From positions 50,592,001 to 50,656,000 of the forward strand of contig CM060733.1 in assembly GCA_030704615.1 (NCBI GenBank): a stretch of 64,000 nt of DNA, in the 5' to 3' direction. The notes beneath the pieces are model-generated. The model was not told the origin of the DNA, searched no databases, and saw only the letters and a program-made list of their open reading frames with translations. Position 1 is the stretch's first letter. Every line of letters begins with the position of its first letter. This stretch comes from Takakia lepidozioides. Its lineage: Eukaryota; Streptophyta; Takakiopsida; Takakiales; Takakiaceae. Positions 9,914 through 21,446 of the stretch are shown here, piece after piece. The position numbers and the translations under genes were made by a program.

Positions 9914-12847
9914 GGTGGCACTGAAGGTAAGACCCAATGATCCCCACTGGAATAACTCAGAAATCGTGATTGCATCTTCTGCTGCTCAATGTGATAACAT
10001 ACCAGAAAACAAGCAGCATAGTATAATCCACAGCCCATGACAATACTAGATATCTCCTTGGTCTTGGTATAGATGTACCCATGTACAACCTGGAAAGCAA
10101 TTAATTCCTTCAGCATGGTACATGCCTCAGACCAGTACCTTGTAAAGTGATGATCCTCAATGGGTCGATTGTTCGGAAGAACCTTAGTCCGAGCTGCCAC
10201 TGGCAACCAAATGCGCATGATCTGGTAGTAATGTGCCAACGACTGCGGAGGACTAAATTCCTTCCAAGCCAAATCCAGCACAATGGGAATTTGGTTGAAG
10301 GCCATAATCATAGCCCGACTGTACTCCCGTGCAGTAGGAGTCTTAGGTGGGTTAAAAGCAGCATCCCCCCATACCTCAGGCTGTGGTTTGGCTGTAGTAG
10401 CAACAGGGTCAGCTACCTGCACAGGCACCTGCTGTGGTATTGGTACCACTGGCCCTTCTACCACTGGCATCTCTTGCACTCCCTGCGAAAAAGACTGGAA
10501 AATTAGAGTCCTGGCATGTAAATAAATAGTCATCAGCTGCTCCTCAGGAACAAAGACTCTCTTGTAAATATTTGAACTCAGGTCATCCACTTGAGTCTGC
10601 AGGCCTTCCACATCCTCCTCTAGCTCCGTTATCCTACTATAGACATTGTCTATAGTAGTTGTGGCAATGTTCTGCACCTGCAATCTAAGCTCATTCATCT
10701 CGCCCTAGGTGAGCTTCCTTGGTGCTTTGCCTTCTACCGGCCCTTGTGCTAACTAGACCTGCATAAGGTGGTTATCCACCAAGTCCTGTGTGGCACCCCT
10801 GAGAGTCTGCTCCTCCGTGAGTCTGTACACATCTAACTGCTGCTGTAAAGCCTCCATGCGCTTCGCATGAGGTTCAACCAGACCCACATAAGCAGCAGCC
10901 AAATTATTGGCTTCCTTCCAAGCCTTGTTAGCCACAGAGAGTTCAATTCTATTGACCATGACTGTTTGTTGCAACTCCAGGATGTACCTCTCTTGGTCAG
11001 CCTCAACCTGTTTGTACTGTTCGAAAGTATTCTCATTGCGACAGATTGTAGCCTGCAAATGAGTTTCTCTTGCTCAATTATCTCAGCTTCTACCATCATA
11101 CATCTCTCCCCTTATCTGTTAACTTCTAATGCAGTTTGCTCAAGAGTAGTTGTGAGTGTAGCACATTGTATCGTCATCTCTGATGTACTGCCTCCAACTC
11201 TGTATGTAGTACGTTCACTTCTTACAACTCGCCCTCATGCTTTACCTGCAATTGGTATAACTGTTGCTTATGTGTTTTATGCAACTGGTCCTGCTCGAGA
11301 CCTGCTTCAATCAAATGTCCCTTAGCCAACTGCAAGGCAGCATTTGTGTCCTCCAACTCTTGCTGTAATTAGAGATTGATCTCCTCATCTACCTTGTTAG
11401 CACACTCAGTGGCAATTCGAGTCTCAAACTCCTTCCTGAGTTCCTCCCTCAAAGCTGTCAATTGGGTAGATGGAACATGGGATTTCACATAAGTGCCCAA
11501 CAAATTAAGTGTCATGCTTATGGAACTCATAAGCATGGCCTGCTGGGGGTCATCATGGTGAACTTGCTGCTGTTCCCCCTGATCTTCCACATTGTGATGC
11601 TTCACCAACCATTCAGGCCATTGCCCCACCAGATCCTCTTCCTGAACCACCTCATCCTCCACAGGTGCTGAAGTGTCCTTATATTCTACCCCTGGTACCT
11701 CCGTCACAGGTGTGGGTATTACATGCACAGCAGGGATTTCCCTGGACAAACTCTGCACCTCTGGAACCACTGATTCCCTAACCAAGCCAGAGTTTTCATA
11801 GAGAAGGTCACCCTTCTCAATTTCTGCCACGACCTGTTCTGTAGTGGGAATGTCCAACCTTTCTCCGTCCAGAGCAATTGGGGGTGGTGTCACAACATGT
11901 TCTAACTGTGGAACCTCTGAGACAACTGAGTCAACTGGTTGTGATGGTTGTGGTACCGAAGTGACTTCTTCTTCCCTCTCCGAAGGCCGTGCTCCCAATA
12001 ATAACAACCCTGTGTGCTGCTGTGCCCCATCCTGCACAAGAGCTTGGGAAACATCATCTTGCGGTTTCCGTGAAGCCAATGGATCCGCCACTATAGTCAT
12101 ACCCCGCTTCTGTCTCTTAGACTGGTGTTGCCCTGCCAAGTCCACCCTCACTACGTGAAGAACCCTGCTCTTCAATTGCAGTGGTTACTCAAACACTCTC
12201 ATGTCCTTACGTTCCCGAGTATCAAGTATGCAAGAGTCAAGAATGATTTGGGCAATGTATGGGCCAGACACAATGATCGGAGACTTAACAGCAGTGCCCT
12301 GTAACCTCTTCATCTCTTCCACCAAACCATTGTACATTAACTCTGCCCAAGCTACATCCTCTCCTCGCAATGCTTTCAGTATCTCCTCTGTGAATGACCT
12401 GCTCAAATACTGTTGGTTCTGTTTCATGGCAAACAGAACGTTCAATATTTGGCCAACGTCTCTGAGCCCCGGGTACTCGGCTTTGGTACAAGCGTAACCT
12501 TGAGTCTTAAAGAAACTCCCTTCTTGGAACAATTTCCCTATCTGCAATCTTGCCCTGTGCTCATCTACATCCACATGACCCGATGGCAAATCAAACAATT
12601 GCTGCAAGTACCGGGGAGTAATTTCTATATCTACTCCCCTCACCTGGGCAACTCCCGTCCGAGGCTCAAAGTTCTAAGGAAATTAAATCATATACTGCCG
12701 ATGATGCAAGGACCAATCCTTGCGTAGCAGCCCCTCCAATCGCAACTCCCTCAGCAGCTGCACTGCATGCGGTGTAGCAATTGTTTGCTTCTACATAATC
12801 GTGGTGCTCTTCACCCTGATATCCTCCATTCCCCTCACTCTCTTCAT
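9914..12847 (-). pseudogene. Transposon-associated protein gene, copy 1 (unrecognised, decayed)
   Basis: On the minus strand coding runs from ATG 12847 (MKRVRGMEDIRV) through RGVDIEITPRYLQQLFDLPS, a proline/glutamate/valine-rich linker (about 11700-12150), coiled-coil blocks (NELRLQVQNIATTTIDNVYS; ELEEDVEGLQTQVDDL) and a C-terminal block with ARYWSEA- and VVHGYIYTKTKE-like motifs. The RGV...LF-LP start recalls the 'putative plant transposon protein' domain common in retrotransposon-derived plant genes; that is an uncertain recollection. Several in-frame stops (for example near 12660, 12180 and 11100-11380) and frameshifts break it. At 9914 similarity to copy 2 stops abruptly after the GTGCCAC bases, so its C terminus is lost. 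Copy 2 at 13356-15049 shares the coiled-coil and C-terminal blocks. Confidence 0.55.
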
Positions 12848-13019
12848 TCTAGACAAACAAAAAGGCCTTGTTTGAAACAGCTGAAGGAAAACTTGCAAGG
12901 CACAGAGCACAAAGGTATGGTTGGCACAGAATGGAACATGTAAGTGCGTGTAAGCCTGTGGGGCTTGCAAGTATCGAGTGAGAGAAAATGTACTCTCAAT
13001 TCGTCCGTCCTTGCGCCGT

Positions 13020-13195
13020 TCCCCATGGCTGTGACTGGCTGTGCGAAGCTGTGTCGACTGTGTCGGGCTGTGACTGATTGTGCGAAGCTGTGTTGACTGT
13101 GACTGGCTGTGATAGGCTGTGACGACTGTGTATGAAAATGTGTGAAGCTGCGATAGGCTGTGTTAGACTGTGATGGGCTGTGTCTGACTGTGTAA
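13020..13195. repeat. TGTGACTGGC-type minisatellite
   Basis: Imperfect tandem units of about 8-20 bases built from tgtgactgg, ctgtgcgaag and gctgtgatag. It lies between the two copies of the transposon-associated gene. Confidence 0.75.
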
Positions 13196-13355
13196 CCCCC
13201 TTAAAGCTTGCGTCTGCCACCCCTAAGGCTCCTGTTGGTCTCAGTCTGTGCAAAAATTAAGGGTACCCCTCATAACCTATAAAAGTGTCTGAGTCCCAGA
13301 CAGCCCCAAGCAGCCCTCTAACATTACCCCTTCCCCTCTCAAAAAAACCGTGTCC

Positions 13356-15049
13356 TCACGGTTTACTGTTGGGATCAGCAAACCTTTGTGAGCGCACACC
13401 TTTTTGTCGGTGAGAGTCTCTTGAAGGACTGTGCGTGCGAGCCCGAGTCCTGTCACTTGTTGACTGTTTTTGTTGAGAAGGAGATAACTTCTCAGGCATA
13501 GGAGATCCCCGTCGTCTTTTGTCCTCCATTGCCAATTCATAGTCCTTCGCCATGTCAAAAGAGTTATCTGAAGTGTCTGGTGTAGTATCAGAATCCTCAT
13601 CAGTCCTGCGGCATTTCGGTGGTCTGACCTTCTTTGGCTTCTCAGGAATCATTCGTGGCATACAGTGTTGTCCCACCATGTCTGGAAGTTTAAACTTTAT
13701 AACCTGCTGTAAGCGCATGCAAGCGTTAGTGAATTCTAGCAACTCCTTGTCTGTATAGATGAGAGGCGTTCCGATGGCTTTGGAACAGTGTAAGTATTTC
13801 CAGGCTGCTTGTTCCTTATAAAAAATATCGTCAGTGCCCAATTTTTCTTTTGCCAAGTTGTTCCAAGCCAAGTTAAACCATGAACGAAGTTGGGAATCTT
13901 TCTGTAACATGACTTTTGCATCATATAAGTACATATGATGTGGCACTGAAGGTAAGATCCAATGATCTCCACTGGTATAACTCAGAAATCTTGACTGCAT
14001 CTTCTGCTGCTCAATGTGATAACGTGCAATGAAACAAGCAGCATAGTATACTCCACAGCCCATGACCAAACTAGCTACCTCCTTGGTCTTGGTGTAGATG
14101 TACCCGTGAACCACCTGGAAGGCAATTAATTCCTTCAGCATGGTGCTTGCTTCAGACCAGTATCTTGCAAAATGGTGAACTTCAATAGGCCGATTATCCA
14201 AAAGAACCTTAGTCCGGGTTGCCACTGGCAACCAAATGCGCATGATCTGATAATACTATGCGAAAGACTGTGGAGGACTGAATTCCTTCCAGGCCAAATC
14301 CATCACAATAGGAATTTGGTTGAAGGACATTATCATAGCTCAATTGTACTCAAGTGCAGCAGGAGTCCTTGGTGGGTTGAAAGCAGCATCTCCCCATACC
14401 TCAGGCTGTGTGGTTGTTGTAACAATAGGTTCAGTCACCTGCACAGCCACCTGTTGTGGTATTGGTACCACTGGCCCTTCCACCACTGGTGTCTCATGCA
14501 CCCCGTGCAAAGAAGACTGGAAAACTAGAGCCCTGGCCTGTAAATAAGTAGCCATCAGCTGTTCTTCAGGAATCAAGACTCTCTTGTCAATATTTGAACT
14601 CAAGTCATCCACTTGAGTCTGCAGGCCTTCCACATCCTCTTGTAGCTCTGCTATCCTACTATAGACATTGTCTATAGTAGTGGTGGCAATGTTCTGCACC
14701 TGCAGTCTGAGGTCATTCATCTCTTCCTGTGTGAGCTTCATGGGTGCTTTGCCTTGTACTGGCCCTGGTGGTAACCAGATCTGCATAAGGTGGTTATCCA
14801 CCAAGTCCTGTGTGGCACCCCTGAGAGTCTGTTCCTCCTTTAGTCTATACTCATGTAATTATTGTTGTAAAGCCTCCATGCGCTCCCCACGAGGTTCAAC
14901 TAAGCTCGCATAAGCAGCAGCTAGATTATTGGCTTCCTTTGCTGCCCTATTAGCCACAGAGAGTTGATTCCTATTGGCCATGAGTGTTTGTTGCAACTCT
15001 AGGATGTACTTCTCCTGGTTAGCCTCAACCTGTTTGTACTGCTGCAAAG
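13356..15049 (-). pseudogene. Transposon-associated protein gene, copy 2 (cut by element A)
   Basis: The minus strand from 15049 carries the coiled-coil block (YKQVEANQEKYILELQQTLM), a second coil block (about 14340-14804) and a long C-terminal frame (14243-13356). The C-terminal frame continues past the point where copy 1 is broken: HHMYLYDAKVMLQKD, then a K/R/S-rich tail ending PNSKP and a stop. Copies 1 and 2 are diverged but collinear, so this is a duplication or two insertions of one element. The gene is truncated upstream by insertion of element A exactly after the AAAG at 15046-15049. Copy 1 supplies the uninterrupted sequence there and so defines the element end. The frame changes near 14245 and 14805. 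Confidence 0.55.
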
Positions 15050-15112
15050 GAGGTTTGCTATTTCATGAGCATGAGCGGCATGAGCGGAGTAGTAAGACAA
15101 TCGGTTTTCATG
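15050..15112 (+). repeat. Element A terminal sequence with CATGAGC repeats
   Basis: GAGGTTTGCTATTTC is followed by repeated CATGAGC/CATGAGCGG units. The same block occurs at 39743, 48501 and 61116, always at the outer edge of this element family. Some of these ends belong to the transposase side and some to the methyltransferase side, consistent with a shared terminal inverted repeat. Confidence 0.65.
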
Positions 15113-15269
15113 AGCAGAAGTACAAATTTCGAAAAAAAAAAACAATAAAAAAAAACTTTAATGCAATGTGTCAGGAAAAACAAATATATTATTCGGCCCC
15201 TTGAAGGGAAACTTGCAGTTTTGACAGTTGTGCTCATGATATTTCGTCTTCCGCTCATGCCAATTCCCA

Positions 15270-15705
15270 GCGACATGTGCAAATATGGCGCCGAATTTCA
15301 TCCGTAACCTGAAAAAACGGCGACGTATTTCGCGGTAATAGGTCTCTCTGGCGAAAAATGGTGCCGAATTCCGCGGCTATAGGTCCCCTCATGACAGGTA
15401 ATTCGGCGCCATTTTTCCAGTGCATGTTCGGACTTAGCCAGTTTTCGGCACAAAATAGGGAAATTCGGCGCCATTTTTCCAGACACTGTACCAGTGCATG
15501 TTGGGACTTAGCCAGTTTTCGGCCCAAAAAAGAAAAATTCGGCGCCATTTTTCCAGACACGGTACCAGTGCATGTTGGGACTATGCCAGTTTTCGGCCCA
15601 AAAAAGAGAAATTCGGCGCCATTTTCCTAGACACAGGTACCAGTGCATGTTGGGACTTAGCCAGTTTTCGGCCCCAAAAAGAGAAATTCGGCGCCATTTT
15701 TCCAG
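15270..15705. repeat. Palindrome array A1 (about 74-bp units)
   Basis: GGCGCC cores fall at about 15467, 15541, 15615 and 15690 (spacing 74, 74, 75), with looser units upstream. Each unit combines attcggcgccatttttccag with gggacttagccagttttcgg and a GTACCAGTGCATGTT spacer. It lies between the element end and the 3' end of the transposase gene. The fragment at 40 kb has the same array, and intronic array B shares both motifs. Confidence 0.8.
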
Positions 15706-15860
15706 AAATGGCCCCACAACTGCTTCTGTTGGATCTCAGTTTGAATGGAATATTGCCTCATTCCAGGAGTTTTGGGGTGCATTTCATTACACTGCAAAAA
15801 AAAATCTGATACAGCAAAATGCAATTGAAAATATCCATATGGAGGATTCCCTTTGCCCCA

Positions 15861-17060
15861 TCAATGATTTCTGGAATCCCTAAGGAGGAGTTTGTGCAGC
15901 TCGTTCACGCTCAACGCCGGTGCATGAATAAAGTCATCAATAGTCACGTTCATCCTCAACCTCTTCAGGTAAATTTAATACAGATGCTTGCACGGATAAT
16001 ACTTCGAACCCTTCTTTGCTTCCATCAACGAGAAGTCCGTACAATTGCAAGTTAGCTCCACTCCAATCGCAATTGTGTATACATCATCGCGTACAGCCGA
16101 GCCGGCCGTTGCCATCCGATACACACGCCCAAGACCGGGTGGGGGTACGTCCACGGAGCTCTGAATAGTGCAAGCCATCCCAAGAGCATTGGCAATCCGA
16201 GTCTCATTCAACTTGTTGGGAGGGTGTCGTCTCTTCACTCTTCCCAATCGCATTGTGGGATGTGCAGAATTGTCCAATCCGTCGGATGTAACGGATTACA
16301 CGCTCGCTTTACTTATTCAAAATCCTACTGCAGATAGAGCATCCGCCTCATTCTGAGAGAGGCTGCAATCCGGTGCAACAGGCCAGACGCCCGGAGGCTC
16401 CGGCATTCCCTGAATCCCGTACTTGGGCTTGCCAAATACACAGGTCATTATGTCGTGCCTACAGAACCAAAATGTCTGCGTTGTGGCGTGAGCAAATGTG
16501 GGAGTCAAAAATCTGCCGCTGAAACAAGGTGCAGGTACAGCACCGTGTGGGTTCCTCCGAATCATCTCACCACAGCGTGCTCTCGTATCCACCCGGATGG
16601 CGCAGCACTTCCCTCGAAATGCCGGCAATGTCCTCGCAATTCTCCACTGTGACTCCGACACTCTTGTCTCCACAATGGGAATGTTGTACTGCTTTACTAC
16701 AGATGGCTCGTTATGTTGCCGGGGCACGCGCCCTGTGCTCAAAGGAGATGACGATCTTGAATGTGCAGGAGTTGCGGTGCTCGACGAGACCTCCTCGGGC
16801 AACATCACCGGACCACGAGGGAGCGTGCGAATATTCTTGTCAGCTCGCCATGAATCCTCTTCTCCGCCAGGTGCCTCGTCAAGTCTTCGTCTCACTGGAC
16901 GGGTATGAACATCTCCTTCCAAATGTTGGCCTCTTCGCAACAATGGCATGTCCCGAAGGCCCTCTCGCAAGGCCGCCGCCCACTTCCGAGGATTCTTCGA
17001 TCTAGAGGCAATCCGCATCAGCATTTCCTGCCTGTCCGGCCCCAAGCCCCACTGTTTCCT
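15861..17060 (-). pseudogene. Transposase C-terminal part with SWIM zinc finger (element A)
   Basis: Read leftwards from the 17060 breakpoint: GLGPDRQEMLMRIASRSKNP (the usual post-catalytic region of this transposase type), a serine-rich linker, and a cysteine/histidine cluster (RARCGEMIRRNP ... PCFSG ... FWFCRHDIMTC). After a frame change near 16300 comes the SWIM signature CNCTDFSLMEAKKGSKYYPC with KH (CxC...CxH), which ends MULE-type transposases and binds DNA or protein. After CKHLY a TAA stop replaces the tyrosine codon kept in the 40 kb copy; the remainder (HAPALSVNELHKLLL) stays readable to 15861. The upstream half of this gene is now at 20958-23282 on the other strand because of the inversion. 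Confidence 0.65.
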
Positions 17061-18929
17061 CCCACACGTAGAACATCTTATCGGACAAGTGCTGGAAAAG
17101 AGGATCACTAGCAATCGATCTCTCAAACTCCTCATTTTGAGTTTGCCAATGGGGACCCCATTTGTCCACCTCATCAGAAGTGTGGGCACGGGAAGCTCCG
17201 TGGTCGTTCTCAATGGAAACGTAAAACACGGCAGACCCCATTCGATATCCATTCCGGAAAGAGAATTTCAGCTTGTCGATATCGCCTGGGAGGGCAGGTC
17301 TCACCACCTGCAATGACACCAAGCGGCAAAGGGGAATTCGAAGCTTGGCCGGGTACACCATGCCCCCCAGCACTCTGCCAATGTTGCTGTGGGTTGCCTC
17401 CAACATCTTGGCAGCGGCCAAATTCATATCCGCCTCAGACATGACGTCTGCTGCAGAAGGGTTTTCCGGTTGCCCACCAGGACCGCCAAATCCAGCCTGT
17501 ATGCTCCGGGTTTGGGGCCTGGGGATGTCCGGGAGGATGTCATCCTGGTCAGAAAGCTCCCTGTCGTCCTCCTCAACAGGGTCAGCCACCTGCAGAACCA
17601 CCTCCAGCACTCTCCCCGTCTCTATTGCCCTCTCCCTGGCTTCACCTCGAACTTGCACAATCCGTGCTCTTTCTGGTGTTCTTTCCTCTCCTCCACTCTC
17701 CACCGTATGGGTAATTGCGGGGGCTGCCCTTGCCCGCGATGGTCTAACCGGTGTGTTACTGCCTCTCTGTGGTGTCTTGGAGGGATCCACCGTCTCTGTG
17801 CGTCCCTCGCTTACATTGGCATCTGCCATTTGGGCACCCTTGGCCTCTTCAGTGGCCTTTTCTCTTTCCTCCTGGCTAGCATTCTGTCTCGTCTGTTCTT
17901 TTGCCCTCTCTTTTGCCCTCTCACGGGCTTTCTGTTTCTTACTAGGGCTAGCAGCAGGGGAGCCCTCCAGGACGACCACCTTTGATTGAGGCGAACTGAC
18001 ACCCTCGCGCGCACTGCTCACTCCCCCCTCCGCAGCCCGTGACGGCTCTCTCGCCGGGGATTGCATGTGCTTAGCTTTCTTCTTTTTCTTTGCGTGGGCG
18101 GGCCCTACTGCATGTGCATGAACAACCTCCATTGCCGGATCTGCTGTCCTCATGTCCTCACGCCCTTCACCTGCCATGCCGCCTGCACCAACCTCCCCAA
18201 TGCCTATTCTATCGTACTCTCGTTGCAAGTCCTCCCGTCCACCAACAAAAGGTTGAAGTTTGCCCTCTCGCCCCAAGTTGGGCGATTCAAACATGCGATG
18301 AGTTGGAGCTGTCGATGATACCACTAGCGTGCCGGGCTCGTCGTCACTCTGTGATTCCCAAAAATCGTGAAAACCAACATCGGTGCAAAAACCAGCATCG
18401 CAACGAGCAGCGCAACCACCATAGCAACAATCGTGTAACAAAAATGAAAACATAACAAGTTTAGGAAGTATGGAGAGCCATGCAACAACAATGAAAACAA
18501 ATGCAACAATTGCCTGAGAATGACATGCACAAGCAGCCTTCTCCACAGCTGCCGGATTTGCACACGCATTGCAAACAATGTAAGGTTCACTCAACTATCT
18601 AAAGTTCACTCATCCAGCGAAGCCAGGATGAAGATGCAAAAACAAAGCGAGGCAACAAAGCGAAAGCAAAAAAGAAATCGAACAAAGCGAAAGCAGAAGT
18701 GGCTTGCCTGAGAGTACTCGGCTTCAGTTGGCGCGGGTTGTGAGCAAGACACTGGAATCTCCTGCTGGAGCTTCAGTTTGGCCATGCGAGAGATTGGCCG
18801 TCGTCCGTAGTACAAAGCTTTCAACTTCCGCCGCGGTCTGGATGTGAGGTCTCTCTCAGGAGAGCCACGCCCTTCAGGCGGCATAAGTCCCAGCCAAAAT
18901 GGAAAAAGATCTCCGTTTTTGGGGTACAT
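17061..18929 (-). pseudogene. ParB-methyltransferase N-terminal part (element A)
   Basis: An upstream exon (about 18929-18715: MYPKNGDLFPFWLGLMPPEG ... RRPISRMAKLKLQQE) is followed by a long frame from about 18594. This has a basic and acidic low-complexity linker (AKKKKKAKHM; KQKARERAKERAKEQTRQ) and then the ParB-like block: ADMNLAAAKMLEATHSNIGR, KLRIPLCRLVSLQVVRPALP, GDIDKLKFSFRNGYRMGSAV and FYVSIEND. It stops at DKMFYVWE, exactly where element D continues with DGNHR. The DGNHR loop and everything after it are missing here; the rest of the gene resumes at 23283 on the plus strand. The protein is predicted to be nuclear. The start codon is uncertain. Confidence 0.6.
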
Positions 18930-19129
18930 GCCTCGAATAGCATGTTAAGCCAAGATTAACATGAGATTTAGGGTACGTATCCAGGAAGCCAGGTGTCGCC
19001 AGCCCGAACGAAAACCGACAGCGGTGGACATTTATTGCCCAACTGCGCAATTAAATGTCGGATGAAGCCTTCCATGTCGGATGAAAATCGACGGAAAGAG
19101 GCCCGGAATTTCCAACGTAGAGGTAATTC

Positions 19130-20690
19130 AGAGCGCTGCACGATTGAATTCCGGCGCCGAATTTCCATCTAGCAAGGTAGGGCGGCGCGCGAAATTTCCC
19201 TCACGCAGGTAATTCAGAAGCGGATGGATGGAAATCCGGCGCCGGATTTCCATCCGCGCAGGTAGGGCGGCGCGCCAAATTTCCCTCACGCAAGTAATTC
19301 AGAAGCGGATGGATGGAAATCCGGGGCCGGATTTCCATCCGCAAGGTTGGGCGGAGAGCGGATGGATGAAGATCCGGCGCCGAATTTCCATCCTGCAGGT
19401 ACTTCGAATCCCGGATGGATGGAGATCCGGCGCCGAATTTCCATCCAGCAGGTAAGTGGAATCCCGGATGGATGGAAATCCGGCGCCGAATTTCCATCCT
19501 GCAGTTAATTCGAATCCCGGATGGATGGAAATTCGGCGCCGAATTTCCATCCAGCAGGTAAGTCGGATCGCTGGCGTATGGATGTTCGGCGCCGAATTTC
19601 CATTCGCCAGGTATTTCATCGCTCAGAATTACCTTCGTGCAGGTAATTCTGATCGATGAATTACCTTCCTGCAGGTAATTCTGAGCGATGAATTACCTTC
19701 CTACGCTCGGAATTACCTGCACGAAGGTTATTCATCGATAAGAATTACCTGCACGAAGGTAATTCATCGATCAGAATTACCTGCACGAAGGTAATTTTGA
19801 GCGATGAAATACCTGGCGAATGGAAATTCGGCGCCGAATATCCATACGCCAGCGATCCGACTTACCTGCTGGATGGAAATTCGGCGCCGGATCTCCATCC
19901 ATCCGAGATTCCACTTACCTGCTGGATGGAAATTCGGCGCCGGATCTCCATCCATCCGGGATTCCACTTACCTGCTGGATGGAAATTCGGCGCCGAATTT
20001 CCATCCGGGGGATGGTCTCTGTCGGAGAGGTGCCGGCCTCTCCGCCGCTCTGTTGGATATTCGGTGCCGAATTTCCGTCCGGGGGTTGAAATATGACGGC
20101 CAGGTGCCGACCTCTCCCCCCTCCCCGACTGCATTGGAACGGCCCCGGATTGAAATTCGGCGCCGTTTTTCCATCTGGGGAGGTTTTTATGTCGGCCAGT
20201 TTTCGGTCTGACCCCTGACACGACTTCCTTTGGGGGGGCCCGGATGGAAATTCGGCGCCGAATCTCCATCCAAGGGATGCTCTCTGTCGAACACGTGCCG
20301 GCCTCTACGCCCGAGGCGACTTCTTCCGGGCATCCCCTGTTGGATATTCGGTGCCGAATTTCCGTCTGGGGGTTGAAATGTGACGGCCAGGTGCCGGCCT
20401 CTCCCCCTCCCCGACTGCATCCGAACCGCCCCGGATGGAAATTCGGCGCCGTTTTTCCATCTGGGGATGTTTTTATGCCGGCTAGTTTTCGGCCTGACCC
20501 CCCGACACGACTTCCTTTGGGGGGGCCCAGATGGAAATTCGGCGCCGAATCTCCATCCAGGGGATGTTCTCTGTCGCACACGCGCCGGCCTCTGCGCCCG
20601 AGGCGACTTCATCCGGGCTTCCCCTGTTGGATATTGGGTGCCGAATTTCCTTTCGGGGGTAGTAATGTGACGGCACGGTGCCGGCTTCTC
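19130..20690. repeat. Palindrome array A2 between the two divergent genes
   Basis: There are more than 15 palindromic units with a GGCGCC centre, flanked by GGATGGA/TCCATCC-type arms. From 19130 to 20010 the units are about 50-90 bases apart and the block forms one large inverted repeat centred near 19711. From about 20014 to 20690 the palindromes sit in a longer tandem unit of about 262-287 bases (GAT.G.TCTCTGTCG at 20014, 20276 and 20563). The array sits upstream of both the ParB-methyltransferase (-) and the transposase (+), so it probably contains both promoters. Confidence 0.85.
19404..20018. repeat. Large imperfect palindrome, centre about 19711
   Basis: The left arm (about 19404-19700) and right arm (about 19724-20018) are reverse complements. 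They carry the same ordered motifs mirrored: ggatgga units, the cttacctgctggatgg spacer, the single cgctggcgtatgga segment and the gaattaccttcgtgcaggta centre units. The two arms even translate to nearly the same peptide on opposite strands (MESRMDGNPAPNFHP versus MESRMDGDPAPNFHP). Confidence 0.8.
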
Positions 20691-20957
20691 CCCTTCAGCC
20701 GACATCATCCGGACGGCCCCCCACTTTCTGACTGCATACCGTTGGCAGTTATTGCGCAAAGACCAAGGGCCGCATTCCGGAGGACAAGGTTCATTAACAC
20801 TCTGACTGTGGATTTTTGAGATAGTTGGCTCCCTGGATTTGGATCAGGCTTCGTCGCTCGGACAAATCGGCATCTAATTCATTCCCATCGCTGCATCCCC
20901 CTTCTACCAGGGAGCTTCCCCGCACGCCATCCTGGCAATCTTGTGTGCACATCTCCC

Positions 20958-21440
20958 ATGGCGGAAAACCCGAGCGCTACAGTGTACTGCCCTCCTCACG
21001 AGCATAGAGCTTCATTTCCGTGCAGAGGGGACATCTGCCGGGTGATGGAGAAATATCTGTGCGTTCGATACCACCTGAAACCGGGGTCGGTTTTTTTGGA
21101 GGAGGAAAGGAAGGACTCTAACGGCCTTGTTGTCAAGAGTATTGTTGTGCTCCACGATGATTTTGGCGATGGCAGGGAATGGCGAGTTCCACCATCGGAC
21201 AGAGTCATATACAGGGCTGTTGGGGACTTCATTTGCCCGCCAAATGTACCTTCTATCCCGGCGCCTTCCACGAAACAATCCGCGAATCAGAGAGTGGCTA
21301 CCTCAAAGAGAGAAGTCCGCAATGAAGTAAATCCAGAGCCGAACCCATCCATGAAGACGAGCGAGAACCGGGTTATTCACAACCTGTCCGACTCAGACGA
21401 GGTCATGGAAGTTCCGAGGTCGTCCTGGAGATCAGGCTAG
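20958..21440 (+). CDS. Transposase ORF1 of element A
   Basis: Starts at ATG 20958 (MAENPSATVYCPP) just after array A2. It is homologous along its length to element D ORF1 (56720-57136): MEKYLCVRYHLKPGSVFLEE, ERKDSNGLVVKSIVVLHDDF, then GDGREWRVPPSDRVIYRAVG. It ends with a serine/proline-rich acidic tail at TAG 21438-21440. That TAG is in the same frame as the next ORF, which has ATG two codons later. The small globular domain (about 100 residues) is not one I recognise; it may be an N-terminal DNA- or protein-binding part of the transposase. Confidence 0.55.
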   Translation: MAENPSATVYCPPHEHRASFPCRGDICRVMEKYLCVRYHLKPGSVFLEEERKDSNGLVVKSIVVLHDDFGDGREWRVPPSDRVIYRAVGDFICPPNVPSIPAPSTKQSANQRVATSKREVRNEVNPEPNPSMKTSENRVIHNLSDSDEVMEVPRSSWRSG

Positions 21441-21446
21441 TCCTCA

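Noticed and set aside
10147-12727. Plus-strand frames at 10147-12727 and 14172-14913
   Set aside because: Antisense shadows of the duplicated transposon-associated genes; no conserved motif.
15255-15720. Frames with repeated FGAIFP / NGAEF peptides
   Set aside because: Products of the 74-base palindrome array, readable on both strands; not genes.
16317-17252. A single 311-residue minus-strand gene spanning 17252-16317
   Set aside because: The part before 17060 is an off-frame reading of the ParB gene; only the part after the inversion breakpoint is transposase.
17273-18455. Long plus-strand frames opposite the ParB-methyltransferase gene
   Set aside because: Serine/leucine-rich antisense shadows of the low-complexity linker on the minus strand.
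19200-20750. Many open frames through array A2 with repeated MEIRRRISIH-type peptides
   Set aside because: They are translations of the GGATGGAAAT-type palindromes, appear on both strands at once, and lack any codon-level sign of selection.
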